In this document: positions 24,305-32,718 of the stretch, one piece after another
Numbering within the stretch: position 1 is the stretch's first letter
Layout: every line of letters starts with the position of its first letter
From: Mycobacterium sp. Z3061
GTDB taxonomy: Bacteria > Actinomycetota > Actinomycetes > Mycobacteriales > Mycobacteriaceae
Reading direction: 5' to 3'
Length of the DNA stretch: 64,000 bases
Assembly: GCF_031583025.1 (NCBI RefSeq)
Contig: NZ_CP134062.1
Span: 3,038,001 to 3,102,000, forward strand
The notes under the pieces: model-generated
Seen by the model: only the letters and a program-made list of their open reading frames with translations
Database searches by the model: none
What the model was told of the DNA's origin: nothing
Program-made: the position numbers and the translations under genes

Positions 24305-24413
24305 CGGGCCCTCTCGTGAGGGTCGCTACCCTTCTTGCACGCCGTCGAAATCGGTTGGCGAGCGTGGGGTGATCCAGAGTCACAGTGGGTTACAGGAGGA
24401 AGGAACCGCAGGT
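24305..24413 (+). promoter_or_regulatory. trpC leader with a short stem-loop
   Basis: The 109-base gap inside the trp operon starts with a hairpin, CCCTC (24309-24313), loop TCGT, GAGGG (24318-24322). Its position right after the upstream stop suits partial termination or RNA processing. A strong GGAGGAAGGAA precedes trpC. I see no leader peptide rich in Trp codons, so classical attenuation is not supported. Confidence 0.35.
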
Positions 24414-25232
24414 ATGAGTCCGGCCAACGTGCTTGACTCCATTCTTGAGGGAGTCCGGGCCGATGTTGCCGCGCGCGAAGCCCGCGTGAGTCTTTCCGAA
24501 ATCAAGGCCGCCGCCGCAGCCGCTCCGCCGCCCCGCGACGTGATGGCCGCGCTGCGCGAGCCCGGCATCGGGGTGATCGCCGAGGTCAAGCGCGCCAGTC
24601 CGTCGAAGGGTCCGCTGGCGACCATCGCCGACCCGGCGAAGCTGGCTCGCGCCTACGAGGACGGCGGCGCCCGGATCATCAGCGTGCTGACCGAGGAACG
24701 ACGTTTCAACGGTTCGCTCGACGACCTCGACGCGGTACGCGCGGCCGTGTCGATCCCGGTGTTGCGCAAAGACTTTGTGGTGCAGCCCTACCAGATCCAC
24801 GAGGCCCGCGCGCACGGTGCCGACATGTTGTTGCTCATCGTCGCCGCACTCGACCAGTCCGCGCTGGTGTCGATGCTCGACCGCACCGAGTCGCTGGGCA
24901 TGACGGCGCTGGTCGAGGTGCACACCGAAGAAGAGGCCGACCGCGCATTGAAGGCCGGAGCCAACGTAATCGGGGTCAACGCCCGCGATCTGACCACGCT
25001 GGAGGTCGACCGGGACTGCTTCGCGCGGATCGCCCCCGGATTGCCCAGCAAGGTGATCAGAATCGCCGAGTCCGGCGTGCGCCACACCGGTGACCTGCTG
25101 GCGTATGCCGGCGCGGGCGCCGACGCCGTGCTCGTCGGTGAGGGCCTGGTGAAAAGCGGTGATCCCCGTGCGGCGGTCGCCGACCTGGTCACTGCCGGAA
25201 CCCACCCATCCTGTCCGAAACCGGCTCGCTAG
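24414..25232 (+). CDS. trpC: Indole-3-glycerol phosphate synthase TrpC
   Basis: A 272-residue TIM barrel that converts CdRP to indoleglycerol phosphate. Signature motifs are [37 protein letters not shown], the [13 protein letters not shown] loop and AESGV. The ATG at 24414 follows a strong GGAGGAAGGAA, so the in-frame extension upstream is ignored. It is a single-function enzyme, not fused to TrpF. trpB follows after 35 bases. Confidence 0.96.
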   Translation: MSPANVLDSILEGVRADVAAREARVSLSEIKAAAAAAPPPRDVMAALREPGIGVIAEVKRASPSKGPLATIADPAKLARAYEDGGARIISVLTEERRFNGSLDDLDAVRAAVSIPVLRKDFVVQPYQIHEARAHGADMLLLIVAALDQSALVSMLDRTESLGMTALVEVHTEEEADRALKAGANVIGVNARDLTTLEVDRDCFARIAPGLPSKVIRIAESGVRHTGDLLAYAGAGADAVLVGEGLVKSGDPRAAVADLVTAGTHPSCPKPAR

Positions 25233-25267
25233 CCGTTGATGTCCTGCGCACGCCCTGAGTCTTTGTG

Positions 25268-26524
25268 ATGGCTGACCTCTCGAACCCGGATATTCCGCGT
25301 ACCAGCGCCGCCATCGTCGAACGCACCCACTACGACCCGGACGCGGGCGGTCATTTCGGCGTTTACGGCGGACGCTACGTCCCCGAAGCGCTGATGGCCG
25401 TCATCGAGGAAGTCACCGTCGCCTACGAGAAGGAACGCGTCGACCAGGATTTCCTGGACACCCTGGACAAGTTGCAGACGCACTATGCCGGCCGGCCGTC
25501 TCCGTTGTACGAGACGACCCGGTTGGGCGAGCACGCCGGCTCGGCCCGGATCTTCCTCAAGCGAGAAGACCTGAACCACACCGGGTCTCACAAGATCAAC
25601 AACGTGCTCGGCCAGGCGCTGCTGGCTCGCCGGATGGGCAAAACGCGGGTCATCGCCGAGACGGGGGCCGGCCAGCACGGCGTGGCTACCGCCACCGCCT
25701 GCGCGCTGATGGGCCTGGAGTGCATCATCTACATGGGCGCGGTCGACACCGCGCGTCAAGCGCTCAACGTGGCCCGGATGCGGTTGCTGGGCGCGGAGGT
25801 CGTTTCGGTGGAGACCGGGTCCCGGACCCTCAAAGACGCCATCAACGAGGCGTTTCGGGACTGGGTCACCAACGCCGACAACACCTACTACTGCTTCGGC
25901 ACCGCCGCCGGACCGCATCCGTTCCCGACCATGGTGCGCGACTTCCAGCGCATCATCGGCATGGAGGCGCGCGTTCAGATCCAGCAGCAGGCGGGCAGGT
26001 TGCCCGACGCGGTGGTCGCGTGCGTCGGTGGCGGGTCCAACGCAATCGGCATCTTCCACGCTTTCCTCGACGATCCCGGTGTGAGACTGGTGGGCTATGA
26101 AGCCGCCGGCGACGGCGTCGAAACCGGCCGGCACGCGGCGACTTTCACCGGCGGTTCGCCTGGTGCGTTCCAAGGTTCGTTCTCGTACCTGCTGCAGGAC
26201 GCGGACGGACAGACCATCGAATCGCATTCCATATCAGCAGGTTTGGACTACCCGGGGGTAGGCCCGGAACACGCATGGCTCAAAGACGCGGGGCGCGTTC
26301 AGTACGAACCGATCACCGACATCGAGGCCATGGACGCGTTCGGCCTGCTGTCCCGGACGGAGGGCATCATCCCGGCCATCGAATCCGCGCACGCGGTGGC
26401 CGGAGCGCTGAAGCTGGGTGCCGAATTGGGAAGGGGCGCGGTCATTGTGGTGAACCTGTCGGGCCGCGGAGACAAGGACGTGGAGACCGCCGCGAAGTGG
26501 TTCGGCCTGATGGACAAGTCGTGA
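25268..26524 (+). CDS. trpB: Tryptophan synthase beta subunit TrpB
   Basis: A 418-residue PLP enzyme that joins indole and serine. PLP lysine Lys109 is in [15 protein letters not shown]. The GGGSNAIG phosphate loop and [13 protein letters not shown] are conserved. The N-terminus ([14 protein letters not shown]) is extended compared with enterics, as in other mycobacteria. The start is ATG 25268; a GTG one codon earlier is also possible. It overlaps trpA by four bases, so the two subunits of the channelled complex are translationally coupled. Confidence 0.96.
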   Translation: MADLSNPDIPRTSAAIVERTHYDPDAGGHFGVYGGRYVPEALMAVIEEVTVAYEKERVDQDFLDTLDKLQTHYAGRPSPLYETTRLGEHAGSARIFLKREDLNHTGSHKINNVLGQALLARRMGKTRVIAETGAGQHGVATATACALMGLECIIYMGAVDTARQALNVARMRLLGAEVVSVETGSRTLKDAINEAFRDWVTNADNTYYCFGTAAGPHPFPTMVRDFQRIIGMEARVQIQQQAGRLPDAVVACVGGGSNAIGIFHAFLDDPGVRLVGYEAAGDGVETGRHAATFTGGSPGAFQGSFSYLLQDADGQTIESHSISAGLDYPGVGPEHAWLKDAGRVQYEPITDIEAMDAFGLLSRTEGIIPAIESAHAVAGALKLGAELGRGAVIVVNLSGRGDKDVETAAKWFGLMDKS

Positions 26525-27330
26525 CCGTGCAACAGAGTGCGGCCGGCAGACTGGGCCCGTTGTTCGATTCGTGCCGGGCTGACGGCCGGGCGGCATTGAT
26601 CGGTTATCTGCCCACCGGTTACCCGGACGTGCCGGGATCGCTGCAGGCCATGACCGCACTGGTCGAATCCGGTTGCGACATTATCGAAGTCGGTGTGCCG
26701 TACTCCGACCCGGGGATGGACGGCCCGACGATTCAGCGGGCCACCGAGCAGGCGCTCAGCGGGGGAGTCCGGGTGCGCGACACCCTGACCGCGGTCGAGG
26801 CGATCAGTGCCGCGGGTGGCCGGGCGGTAGTGATGACTTACTGGAATCCGGTGTTGCACTACGGAGTTGACGCGTTTGCCCGCGACCTGGCGGCGGCCGG
26901 CGGCCAGGGGTTGATCACTCCCGACCTCATTCCCGATGAGGCGGCGCAGTGGATTGCGGCGTCGGAGGAGCACGGTTTGGATCGCATCTTCCTGGTGGCG
27001 CCGTCATCGACGCCCGAACGGCTGGTGGCCACCGTCGAGGCGTCACGCGGATTCGTCTACGCGGCGTCGACGATGGGTGTGACGGGCGCGCGCGACGCGG
27101 TCTCGACGGCCGCTCCTGAACTGGTGAGAAGGGTGAAGGCGGTGGCTGACATACCAGTTGGCGTCGGACTGGGTGTGCGGTCGGGTGCGCAGGCCGCGCA
27201 GATCGGCAGCTACGCCGACGGGGTGATCGTCGGTTCGGCACTGGTGTCGGCGTTGGGCGAGGGCCTGTCGGCCCTGCGGGCGCTGACCGAGGAACTGGCC
27301 GCCGGCGTGCGCCAGAGGAAGTCGGCATGA
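26521..27330 (+). CDS. trpA: Tryptophan synthase alpha subunit TrpA
   Basis: A 269-residue TIM barrel that cleaves indoleglycerol phosphate and sends indole to TrpB. The catalytic acids lie in [19 protein letters not shown] (Glu near 48, Asp near 59). The mobile-loop region [13 protein letters not shown] is present. Start is GTG at 26521, overlapping the trpB stop (GTGA). Its own stop overlaps the ATG of lgt, linking the lipoprotein transferase to the trp transcript. Confidence 0.96.
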   Translation: MTVQQSAAGRLGPLFDSCRADGRAALIGYLPTGYPDVPGSLQAMTALVESGCDIIEVGVPYSDPGMDGPTIQRATEQALSGGVRVRDTLTAVEAISAAGGRAVVMTYWNPVLHYGVDAFARDLAAAGGQGLITPDLIPDEAAQWIAASEEHGLDRIFLVAPSSTPERLVATVEASRGFVYAASTMGVTGARDAVSTAAPELVRRVKAVADIPVGVGLGVRSGAQAAQIGSYADGVIVGSALVSALGEGLSALRALTEELAAGVRQRKSA

Positions 27331-29309
27331 CGTTCGCCATGTCCCAGACGTACCTCGCCTACATTCCCAGCCCCCCGCGCGGAGTGTGGCATCTGGGGCC
27401 GCTGCCGATTCGGGCCTACGCGTTCTTCATCATCACCGGCATCCTGGTGGCTTTACTGATCGCGGACCGGCGCTGGGTGGCCCGTGGCGGTCAGCGCGGG
27501 GTGGTCTACGACATCGCTTTGTGGATGGTGCCGTTCGGTTTGATCGGTGGCCGGCTCTACCACCTGGCCACGGACTGGCAGACATATTGGGGTCCCGGTG
27601 GCGCCGGTACGGCTGCGGCACTGCGGATCTGGGACGGCGGCCTGGGCATCTGGGGCGCGGTGGCCCTCGGCGCGGTCGGTGCCTGGATCGGCTGCCGGCG
27701 GCGCGACATCCCGTTGCCCGCGTTCCTCGACGCGGTGGCTCCCGGAGTGGTGTTGGCGCAGGCCATCGGACGGCTCGGAAACTATTTCAATCAGGAGCTC
27801 TACGGCCGCGAAACCACGGTGCCGTGGGGCCTGGAGATCTTCTACCGGCGCGACCCTGCCGGCTACGTCGACGTCCACTCGCTTGACGGCGTCTCGACGG
27901 GGCAGGTGGCGCTCGTCGTGCAGCCCACGTTCTTGTACGAATTGATCTGGAACCTGGTGGTATTCGGCCTGTTGCTGTTGCTGGACCGGCGTTTGACCCT
28001 CGGCCACGCGCGGCTGTTCGCGTCCTATGTCGCGCTGTATTGCGTCGGGCGATTCGCCGTGGAGTTGCTGCGTGATGACACCGCGACACACATCGCGGGC
28101 ATTCGGATCAACACCTTCACGTCGACGTTCGTCTTCATCGCCGCGGTCGTGTACATCATCCTGGCGCCGAAGGGCCGGGAAGACCCGGCGTTGTTGCGCG
28201 GGCGGGTGGCCGACGAAGCGGACGAAGCTTTGGAGCCGGAGCCGGAGCCGGAGCCGGCGAGCGTCGCGGCCACCTCGGCTGCGGCGACAGCCGCGGGAAC
28301 GGCTGCCGTGGGCGATGGCGAAGCCGCGGGCGACGAGGAATCCACGGCTGGTGCAGATGAACCGGCGGCAGCCGATGACGGCGAGCCGGAGCCGGCCGGG
28401 ACGGCGGCTGCTGAGTCTGACGAGGAGTCGGAGCCGGAAGTCACCGAAGCGCAGGCCGCGGTCGCCGAGGAGACGGTCGAAGGCGACGCCGGCGAGTCCG
28501 ATCAGGCTGAGATCCTCGAAGAGGCCGAAGCCGAGGAGGCCGAAGAGTCTGAGCTTGACGAGGCCGAAGAGGCCGTCGCAGAGGCCGAAGAAGCTCACGA
28601 GGCCGAGGCCGCTACTGAAGCGGCGGATGAGGCGGAGGTCGACGAGCTACCGGACATCGACGCGATGGAACCGGTGGTCGAGGATGCCGAGCCGGAGACC
28701 GCCGAAGCGCCTCCGAAGGCCGCAGAGTCCGCTGGTCATCCGCTGCTTGGTGGCGCCCCCGCAGTGCCTCAGGACACCGACGAAGCCGAGGAAGCGGTGG
28801 TCGAGGCGGAGCCGGAAGTGGCTGACGCCGATGCCGAGGAAGTCGACGAGGTCGACGAGGCCGACGCTGAACCAGCCGAGCCTGCCGCCGAGGAACCCGA
28901 CGAAGCTGACGAGGTCGACGAGGTCGACGAGGCCGACGCTGAACCAGCCGAGCCTGCCGCCGAAGAAGCCGACGAATTCGACGAGGTCGAAGCTGAAGCA
29001 GCCGAGCCTGCTGCCGAAGAAGTCGACGAAGCTGACGAGGCCGAGGAGGCCGAGCCCGCCGCCGAAGAAGCCGACGAACCCACCGCCGAGGACGAGGCCG
29101 CCGAGCCTGTACCGGACGAGCCCGAGACCGCCGAGCCCGTGCCGGACGAGCCCGAGACCGCCGAGGCCGTAGCCGACGAATCCGCTGCGGTTGAGTCTGA
29201 GTCCACGGGTGACGACGAGCCCGCGCCCCCGGCGCCGGACACCGCCACGGAAGAGAGCGCCGGCACAGCGCGTCAGCGCTGGCGACTCCGCCTCCGCAGG
29301 CAGCGTTAG
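27327..29309 (+). CDS. lgt: Prolipoprotein diacylglyceryl transferase Lgt with a very long acidic tail
   Basis: A 660-residue protein. Residues 1-290 are a seven-helix Lgt, which moves diacylglycerol from phosphatidylglycerol to the lipobox Cys of prolipoproteins. The signature GRLGNYFNQELYG is at 148-160, with GGRLYHL near 74-80 and a conserved ELLRDD at 246-251. Residues from about 291 to 645 are a low-complexity Glu/Asp/Ala/Pro tail, which should be cytoplasmic and disordered. The protein ends with a basic RQRWRLRLRRQR. M. tuberculosis Lgt also has a tail but is far shorter (468 aa). ATG at 27327 overlaps trpA; ATG 27339 is an alternative. Confidence 0.92.
   Translation: MTFAMSQTYLAYIPSPPRGVWHLGPLPIRAYAFFIITGILVALLIADRRWVARGGQRGVVYDIALWMVPFGLIGGRLYHLATDWQTYWGPGGAGTAAALRIWDGGLGIWGAVALGAVGAWIGCRRRDIPLPAFLDAVAPGVVLAQAIGRLGNYFNQELYGRETTVPWGLEIFYRRDPAGYVDVHSLDGVSTGQVALVVQPTFLYELIWNLVVFGLLLLLDRRLTLGHARLFASYVALYCVGRFAVELLRDDTATHIAGIRINTFTSTFVFIAAVVYIILAPKGREDPALLRGRVADEADEALEPEPEPEPASVAATSAAATAAGTAAVGDGEAAGDEESTAGADEPAAADDGEPEPAGTAAAESDEESEPEVTEAQAAVAEETVEGDAGESDQAEILEEAEAEEAEESELDEAEEAVAEAEEAHEAEAATEAADEAEVDELPDIDAMEPVVEDAEPETAEAPPKAAESAGHPLLGGAPAVPQDTDEAEEAVVEAEPEVADADAEEVDEVDEADAEPAEPAAEEPDEADEVDEVDEADAEPAEPAAEEADEFDEVEAEAAEPAAEEVDEADEAEEAEPAAEEADEPTAEDEAAEPVPDEPETAEPVPDEPETAEAVADESAAVESESTGDDEPAPPAPDTATEESAGTARQRWRLRLRRQR
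28842..28960 (+). repeat. In-frame tandem repeat inside the Lgt tail, 72-base period
   Basis: A segment of about 50 bases starting at 28842 is repeated from 28914 with near-complete identity (both read VDEVDEADAEPAEPAAEE). A third, diverged copy follows. The period is 24 codons. Such repeats are prone to copy-number change between strains. Confidence 0.75.
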
Positions 29310-29468
29310 CGAAGCACGCTCGCGAGGTCCGTTGCACCGCAACGGTTCTGATATCGCCGGTGATATCAACTTTCAGCGGATCATATGCGTTCTGTCGCGG
29401 TGCCAGAGTGGCTGATGTTGCTGATGTGGCGGTGGGCGGACACCCGCCGTATCTGGCATGCTGAAACC

Positions 29469-29861
29469 GTGACTGAGCAGCCGTGGCCGGGTGCCGGCGA
29501 GCCTGGCTCCCCGCCGCAGGATTCCGGGTACCCGCCGCCGCCATTTCCGCCGCCCTACCAGCCGTACCCGCAGTACGCGGCCGGCTACGACCCGTCGGCG
29601 CCGTACGGCCGACACCCCGTCACCGGGCAACCGTATTCGGACAAGTCGAAGACCGTCGCGGGCCTGCTGCAACTGCTCGGCCTGTTCGGTTTCGTCGGCG
29701 TCGGGCGTATCTACGCGGGTCATGTTGGGCTGGGCGTAGCGCAGTTGCTGGTCGGCTGGGTGACGTGCGGGCTGGGCGCCTGGGTGTGGGGCATCATCGA
29801 CGCGGTGCTGATCCTCACCGACAAAGTCACCGATCCGCAGGGTCGTCCGTTGCGTGATTGA
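29469..29861 (+). CDS. TM2-domain membrane protein (Rv1615-like)
   Basis: A 130-residue protein. The N-terminal 60 residues are Pro/Tyr/Gly-rich (PPPPFPPPYQPYPQY). Two transmembrane helices with a short turn follow: AGLLQLLGLFGFVGVGRIYAG and then GLGAWVWGIIDAVLIL. The DKSKTVAGLL lead-in and the GRIYAGHVGLG linker are typical of TM2 domains. The GTG at 29469 was chosen since upstream residues look non-coding. Function is unknown. It overlaps the DUF2752 gene by eight bases, so they are co-translated. Confidence 0.82.
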   Translation: MTEQPWPGAGEPGSPPQDSGYPPPPFPPPYQPYPQYAAGYDPSAPYGRHPVTGQPYSDKSKTVAGLLQLLGLFGFVGVGRIYAGHVGLGVAQLLVGWVTCGLGAWVWGIIDAVLILTDKVTDPQGRPLRD

Positions 29862-30270
29862 ACCTGACCCGCGGGCCTCGGCTGCGCCGAAGAAGATCAT
29901 CGCCGCAGGATCGGCTGTCCTGTTGGCCGGCTCGCTGGCGTACATCGGTTTCGCCGATCCGCACAAGCCGGATTCGGTTTATCCGCAGTGTCCGTTCAAA
30001 TTTCTCACCGGCTGGAACTGTCCGGCCTGCGGTGGGCTCCGAATGACCCACGATCTGCTGCACGGTCATCTCTCAGCCGCCATATACGACAATGCCTTCG
30101 CGCTTGTCGTGATCCCGCTGGTGGCCGGTTGGATCCTGGTGCGGCGGTTCAGGGGCCGATCGTGGTCGCCGGTAGCCACGACGATCACGCTGGTGATCGC
30201 GGCGACGGCATGGACGGTGGTGCGCAATCTGCCCGGCTTCCCATTGGTGCCGACGGTCCTGAGCGGCTGA
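29854..30270 (+). CDS. DUF2752 membrane protein (Rv1616-like)
   Basis: A 138-residue protein with three transmembrane helices. The defining motif CPFKFLTGWNCPACGGLRM, followed by HDLLHG, lies after the first helix; its Cys residues could form a metal site or disulfide. The GTG at 29854 overlaps the TM2 gene. Both small membrane proteins sit between lgt and pykA as in M. tuberculosis. No function is established. The gene is followed by a degenerate pair of palindromic repeats. Confidence 0.85.
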   Translation: MIEPDPRASAAPKKIIAAGSAVLLAGSLAYIGFADPHKPDSVYPQCPFKFLTGWNCPACGGLRMTHDLLHGHLSAAIYDNAFALVVIPLVAGWILVRRFRGRSWSPVATTITLVIAATAWTVVRNLPGFPLVPTVLSG

Positions 30271-30294
30271 TCGACGCGCGCCCGCACCCTCCGC

Positions 30295-30354
30295 GCCGAA
30301 CGTGAAGCAGGCCGCACGCTCGGCGTCGAATGTGAGGCCAGCCGCACGCTCGCG
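30295..30354. repeat. Degenerate tandem palindromes between the DUF2752 gene and pykA
   Basis: Palindrome 1 has arms GCCGAACGTG (30295-30304) and CACGCTCGGC (30315-30324), one mismatch. Palindrome 2 has arms GTCGAATGTG (30325-30334) and a less matched CACGCTCGCGAC. Both share the CACGCTC core with the perfect pair at 21516-21574 and have the same two-unit layout of about 30 bases each. Confidence 0.6.
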
Positions 30355-30426
30355 ACGCAACTCCTCGACGCGCGCCGCACCTTCCAGTCACGCTGATGCC
30401 AGCCGGCGCGACTATGCTTTGTCGTC

Positions 30427-31845
30427 GTGACTAGACGCGGAAAGATCGTCTGCACCCTCGGGCCGGCCACCCCCACCGACGATTTAGTCCGTGACCTGGT
30501 TGAAGCCGGAATGGACGTCGCCCGAATGAACTTCAGTCACGGCGACTATGCGGATCACGAAGCCGCCTACCAGCGCGTCCGCAATGCCTCCAACGCCACC
30601 GGCCGCGCCGTAGGCATCATGTGCGACCTCCAGGGCCCCAAACTCCGACTCGGACGTTTCGCCGACGGGCCCACCTACTGGGCCGACGGCGAGACCGTCC
30701 GCATCACCGTCGCCGACTGCAAAGGCAGCCACGATCGCGTTTCCACCACCTACAAGCGGCTGGCAGAGGATGCGAGGCCCGGTGACCGGGTGCTCGTCGA
30801 CGACGGCAAGGTCGGGCTCATCGTCGACCGCGTCGAAGGCGACGACGTGGTGTGCAAGGTCGTCGAGGGCGGTCCGGTCAGCAACAACAAGGGGATCTCG
30901 CTGCCCGGGATGAACGTCTCCGCCCCGGCGCTGTCCGAGAAGGACATCGAGGACCTGACGTTCGCACTCAAACTGGGTGTCGACATGGTGGCACTGTCGT
31001 TCGTGCGTTCGCCGTCCGACGTCGAACTGGTCCACGAAGTGATGGACCGGGTCGGGCGGCGGGTACCGGTGATCGCCAAGCTGGAGAAGCCCGAAGCGAT
31101 CGACAATCTCGAGGCCATCGTGCTGGCGTTCGACGCGGTGATGGTGGCCCGCGGTGACCTCGGCGTCGAGCTGCCGCTGGAAGAAGTGCCGCTGGTGCAG
31201 AAGCGGGCCATCCAGATGGCCCGGGAGAACGCCAAGCCGGTCATCGTGGCGACCCAGATGCTCGACTCGATGATCGAGAACTCGCGGCCCACCCGGGCCG
31301 AGGCCTCCGACGTCGCCAACGCCGTGCTGGACGGCGCGGACGCGCTGATGCTCTCCGGTGAAACCTCCGTCGGCAAGTACCCGCTGCAGGCGGTCAAGAC
31401 GATGTCGCGCATCGTGTGCGCGGTCGAGGAGAATTCGACCGCCGCACCGCCCCTGACGCACGTGCCGCGCACCAAACGGGGCGTGATCTCCTACGCCGCA
31501 CGCGACATCGGCGAGCGGCTGGACGCCAAGGCTCTGGTGGCGTTCACCCAGTCCGGCGACACCGTCCGGCGACTGGCCCGCCTGCATACCCCACTGCCGC
31601 TGCTGGCATTCACCGACCTGCCGGAGGTGCGCAGCCAGCTGGCCATGACGTGGGGCACCGAGACATTCATCGTTCCGCACATGAAGACCACCGACGGCAT
31701 GATCCGCGAGGTGGACAAGTCCCTGCTCGAACTCGGGCGCTACAAGCGCGGCGATCTGGTGGTGATCGTCGCGGGCGCGCCTCCGGGCACGGTCGGCTCG
31801 ACGAACCTGATCCACGTGCACCGTATCGGTGAGGACGACGTCTAA
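30427..31845 (+). CDS. pykA: Pyruvate kinase PykA
   Basis: A 472-residue glycolytic enzyme that makes pyruvate and ATP from phosphoenolpyruvate. KIVCTLGPAT at the N-terminus, MNFSHGD, the metal/substrate motif IAKLEKPEAIDNL (catalytic Lys), MVARGDLGVELP and ATQMLDSMI are all intact. The B-domain cap lies near 70-165 and the C-terminal allosteric domain from about 340. The GTG at 30427 opens the frame right after the repeat region. The tesB gene starts five bases after its stop. Confidence 0.95.
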   Translation: MTRRGKIVCTLGPATPTDDLVRDLVEAGMDVARMNFSHGDYADHEAAYQRVRNASNATGRAVGIMCDLQGPKLRLGRFADGPTYWADGETVRITVADCKGSHDRVSTTYKRLAEDARPGDRVLVDDGKVGLIVDRVEGDDVVCKVVEGGPVSNNKGISLPGMNVSAPALSEKDIEDLTFALKLGVDMVALSFVRSPSDVELVHEVMDRVGRRVPVIAKLEKPEAIDNLEAIVLAFDAVMVARGDLGVELPLEEVPLVQKRAIQMARENAKPVIVATQMLDSMIENSRPTRAEASDVANAVLDGADALMLSGETSVGKYPLQAVKTMSRIVCAVEENSTAAPPLTHVPRTKRGVISYAARDIGERLDAKALVAFTQSGDTVRRLARLHTPLPLLAFTDLPEVRSQLAMTWGTETFIVPHMKTTDGMIREVDKSLLELGRYKRGDLVVIVAGAPPGTVGSTNLIHVHRIGEDDV

Positions 31846-31849
31846 CAGC

Positions 31850-32716
31850 GTGTCCGACTTCGACGAATTGCTGGCGATACTCGACCTCAATCGTGTCGCC
31901 GAGGACCGATTCGTCGGATCTCACCCCAGCAAGAACCCGATGCGAACGTTCGGTGGTCAGCTGGTGGCGCAGTCGTTCGTAGCCGGCACCCGCACGCTGC
32001 TCCGCGCAAACCTGCCGCCGAGCGCGCTGTCGGTGCACTTCATCAACGGCGGCGACACCCACAAAGACATCGAATTCCGTGTGGTGCCATTGCGTGACGA
32101 GCGGCGCTTCGCCAACCGCCGCGTCGATGCGGTACAGGACGGAACGCTGCTGTGCACGGCGATGATCTCGTACATGGCCGGCGGGCGGGGTCTCGAGCAC
32201 GGCGTCGAGCCGCCGGAGGTCGCCGAACCGGAATCGGTGCCGCCGCTGAGCGAACTTCTGCGCGGATATGAGAAGACGCTCCCGCACTTCGTCAACGCGC
32301 TGCAGCCGGTCGACTGGCGCTACACCAACGACCCGTCCTGGGTGATGCGGGACAAGGGCGAAAGCCTTGCCTACAACCGGGTTTGGCTGACTGCATCGGG
32401 TGTGATGCCCGCCGATCCGGTGCTGCACACCGCGACGATGTTGTACTCCTCGGACACCACGGTGCTGGACTCGGTGATCACCACCCACGGACTGTCCTGG
32501 GGATACGACCGCATCTTCGCGGCGTCGGCCAATCACTCGGTGTGGTTTCACCGCCAGGTCGACTTCGACGACTGGGTGCTGTATTCGACGTCATCGCCGG
32601 TCGCCGCCGACTCGCGCGGTCTGGGCCGCGGGCACTTCTTCGATCGCTCCGGGCAGGTCATCGCCACGGTCGTGCAGGAGGGCGTGCTGAAGTACTTCCC
32701 CGCACCGAGCAGATAA
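31850..32716 (+). CDS. tesB1: Acyl-CoA thioesterase II TesB
   Basis: A 288-residue double hot-dog thioesterase that hydrolyses acyl-CoA to free acid and CoA. The N-terminal hot-dog has TFGGQLVAQSFVAG and the C-terminal one has DHGLSWGYDRIFAASANHSVWFHR-like residues, split as THGLSWGYDRIF and ANHSVWFHR. A Gln/Thr/Asp-type active site is expected. The GTG at 31850 matches the short SDFDELL start of the M. tuberculosis protein. The TIR-WD40 gene starts two bases after its stop, so both are likely on one message. Confidence 0.93.
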   Translation: MSDFDELLAILDLNRVAEDRFVGSHPSKNPMRTFGGQLVAQSFVAGTRTLLRANLPPSALSVHFINGGDTHKDIEFRVVPLRDERRFANRRVDAVQDGTLLCTAMISYMAGGRGLEHGVEPPEVAEPESVPPLSELLRGYEKTLPHFVNALQPVDWRYTNDPSWVMRDKGESLAYNRVWLTASGVMPADPVLHTATMLYSSDTTVLDSVITTHGLSWGYDRIFAASANHSVWFHRQVDFDDWVLYSTSSPVAADSRGLGRGHFFDRSGQVIATVVQEGVLKYFPAPSR

Positions 32717-32718
32717 CC

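Noticed and set aside
24305..24413. Trp attenuator with leader peptide
   Set aside because: There is one small hairpin but no short frame with repeated Trp codons.
28600..29309. Acidic Lgt tail as a frameshift artefact
   Set aside because: The codon pattern stays regular, the other frames show no domain, and M. tuberculosis Lgt also has an acidic tail ending in Arg residues.
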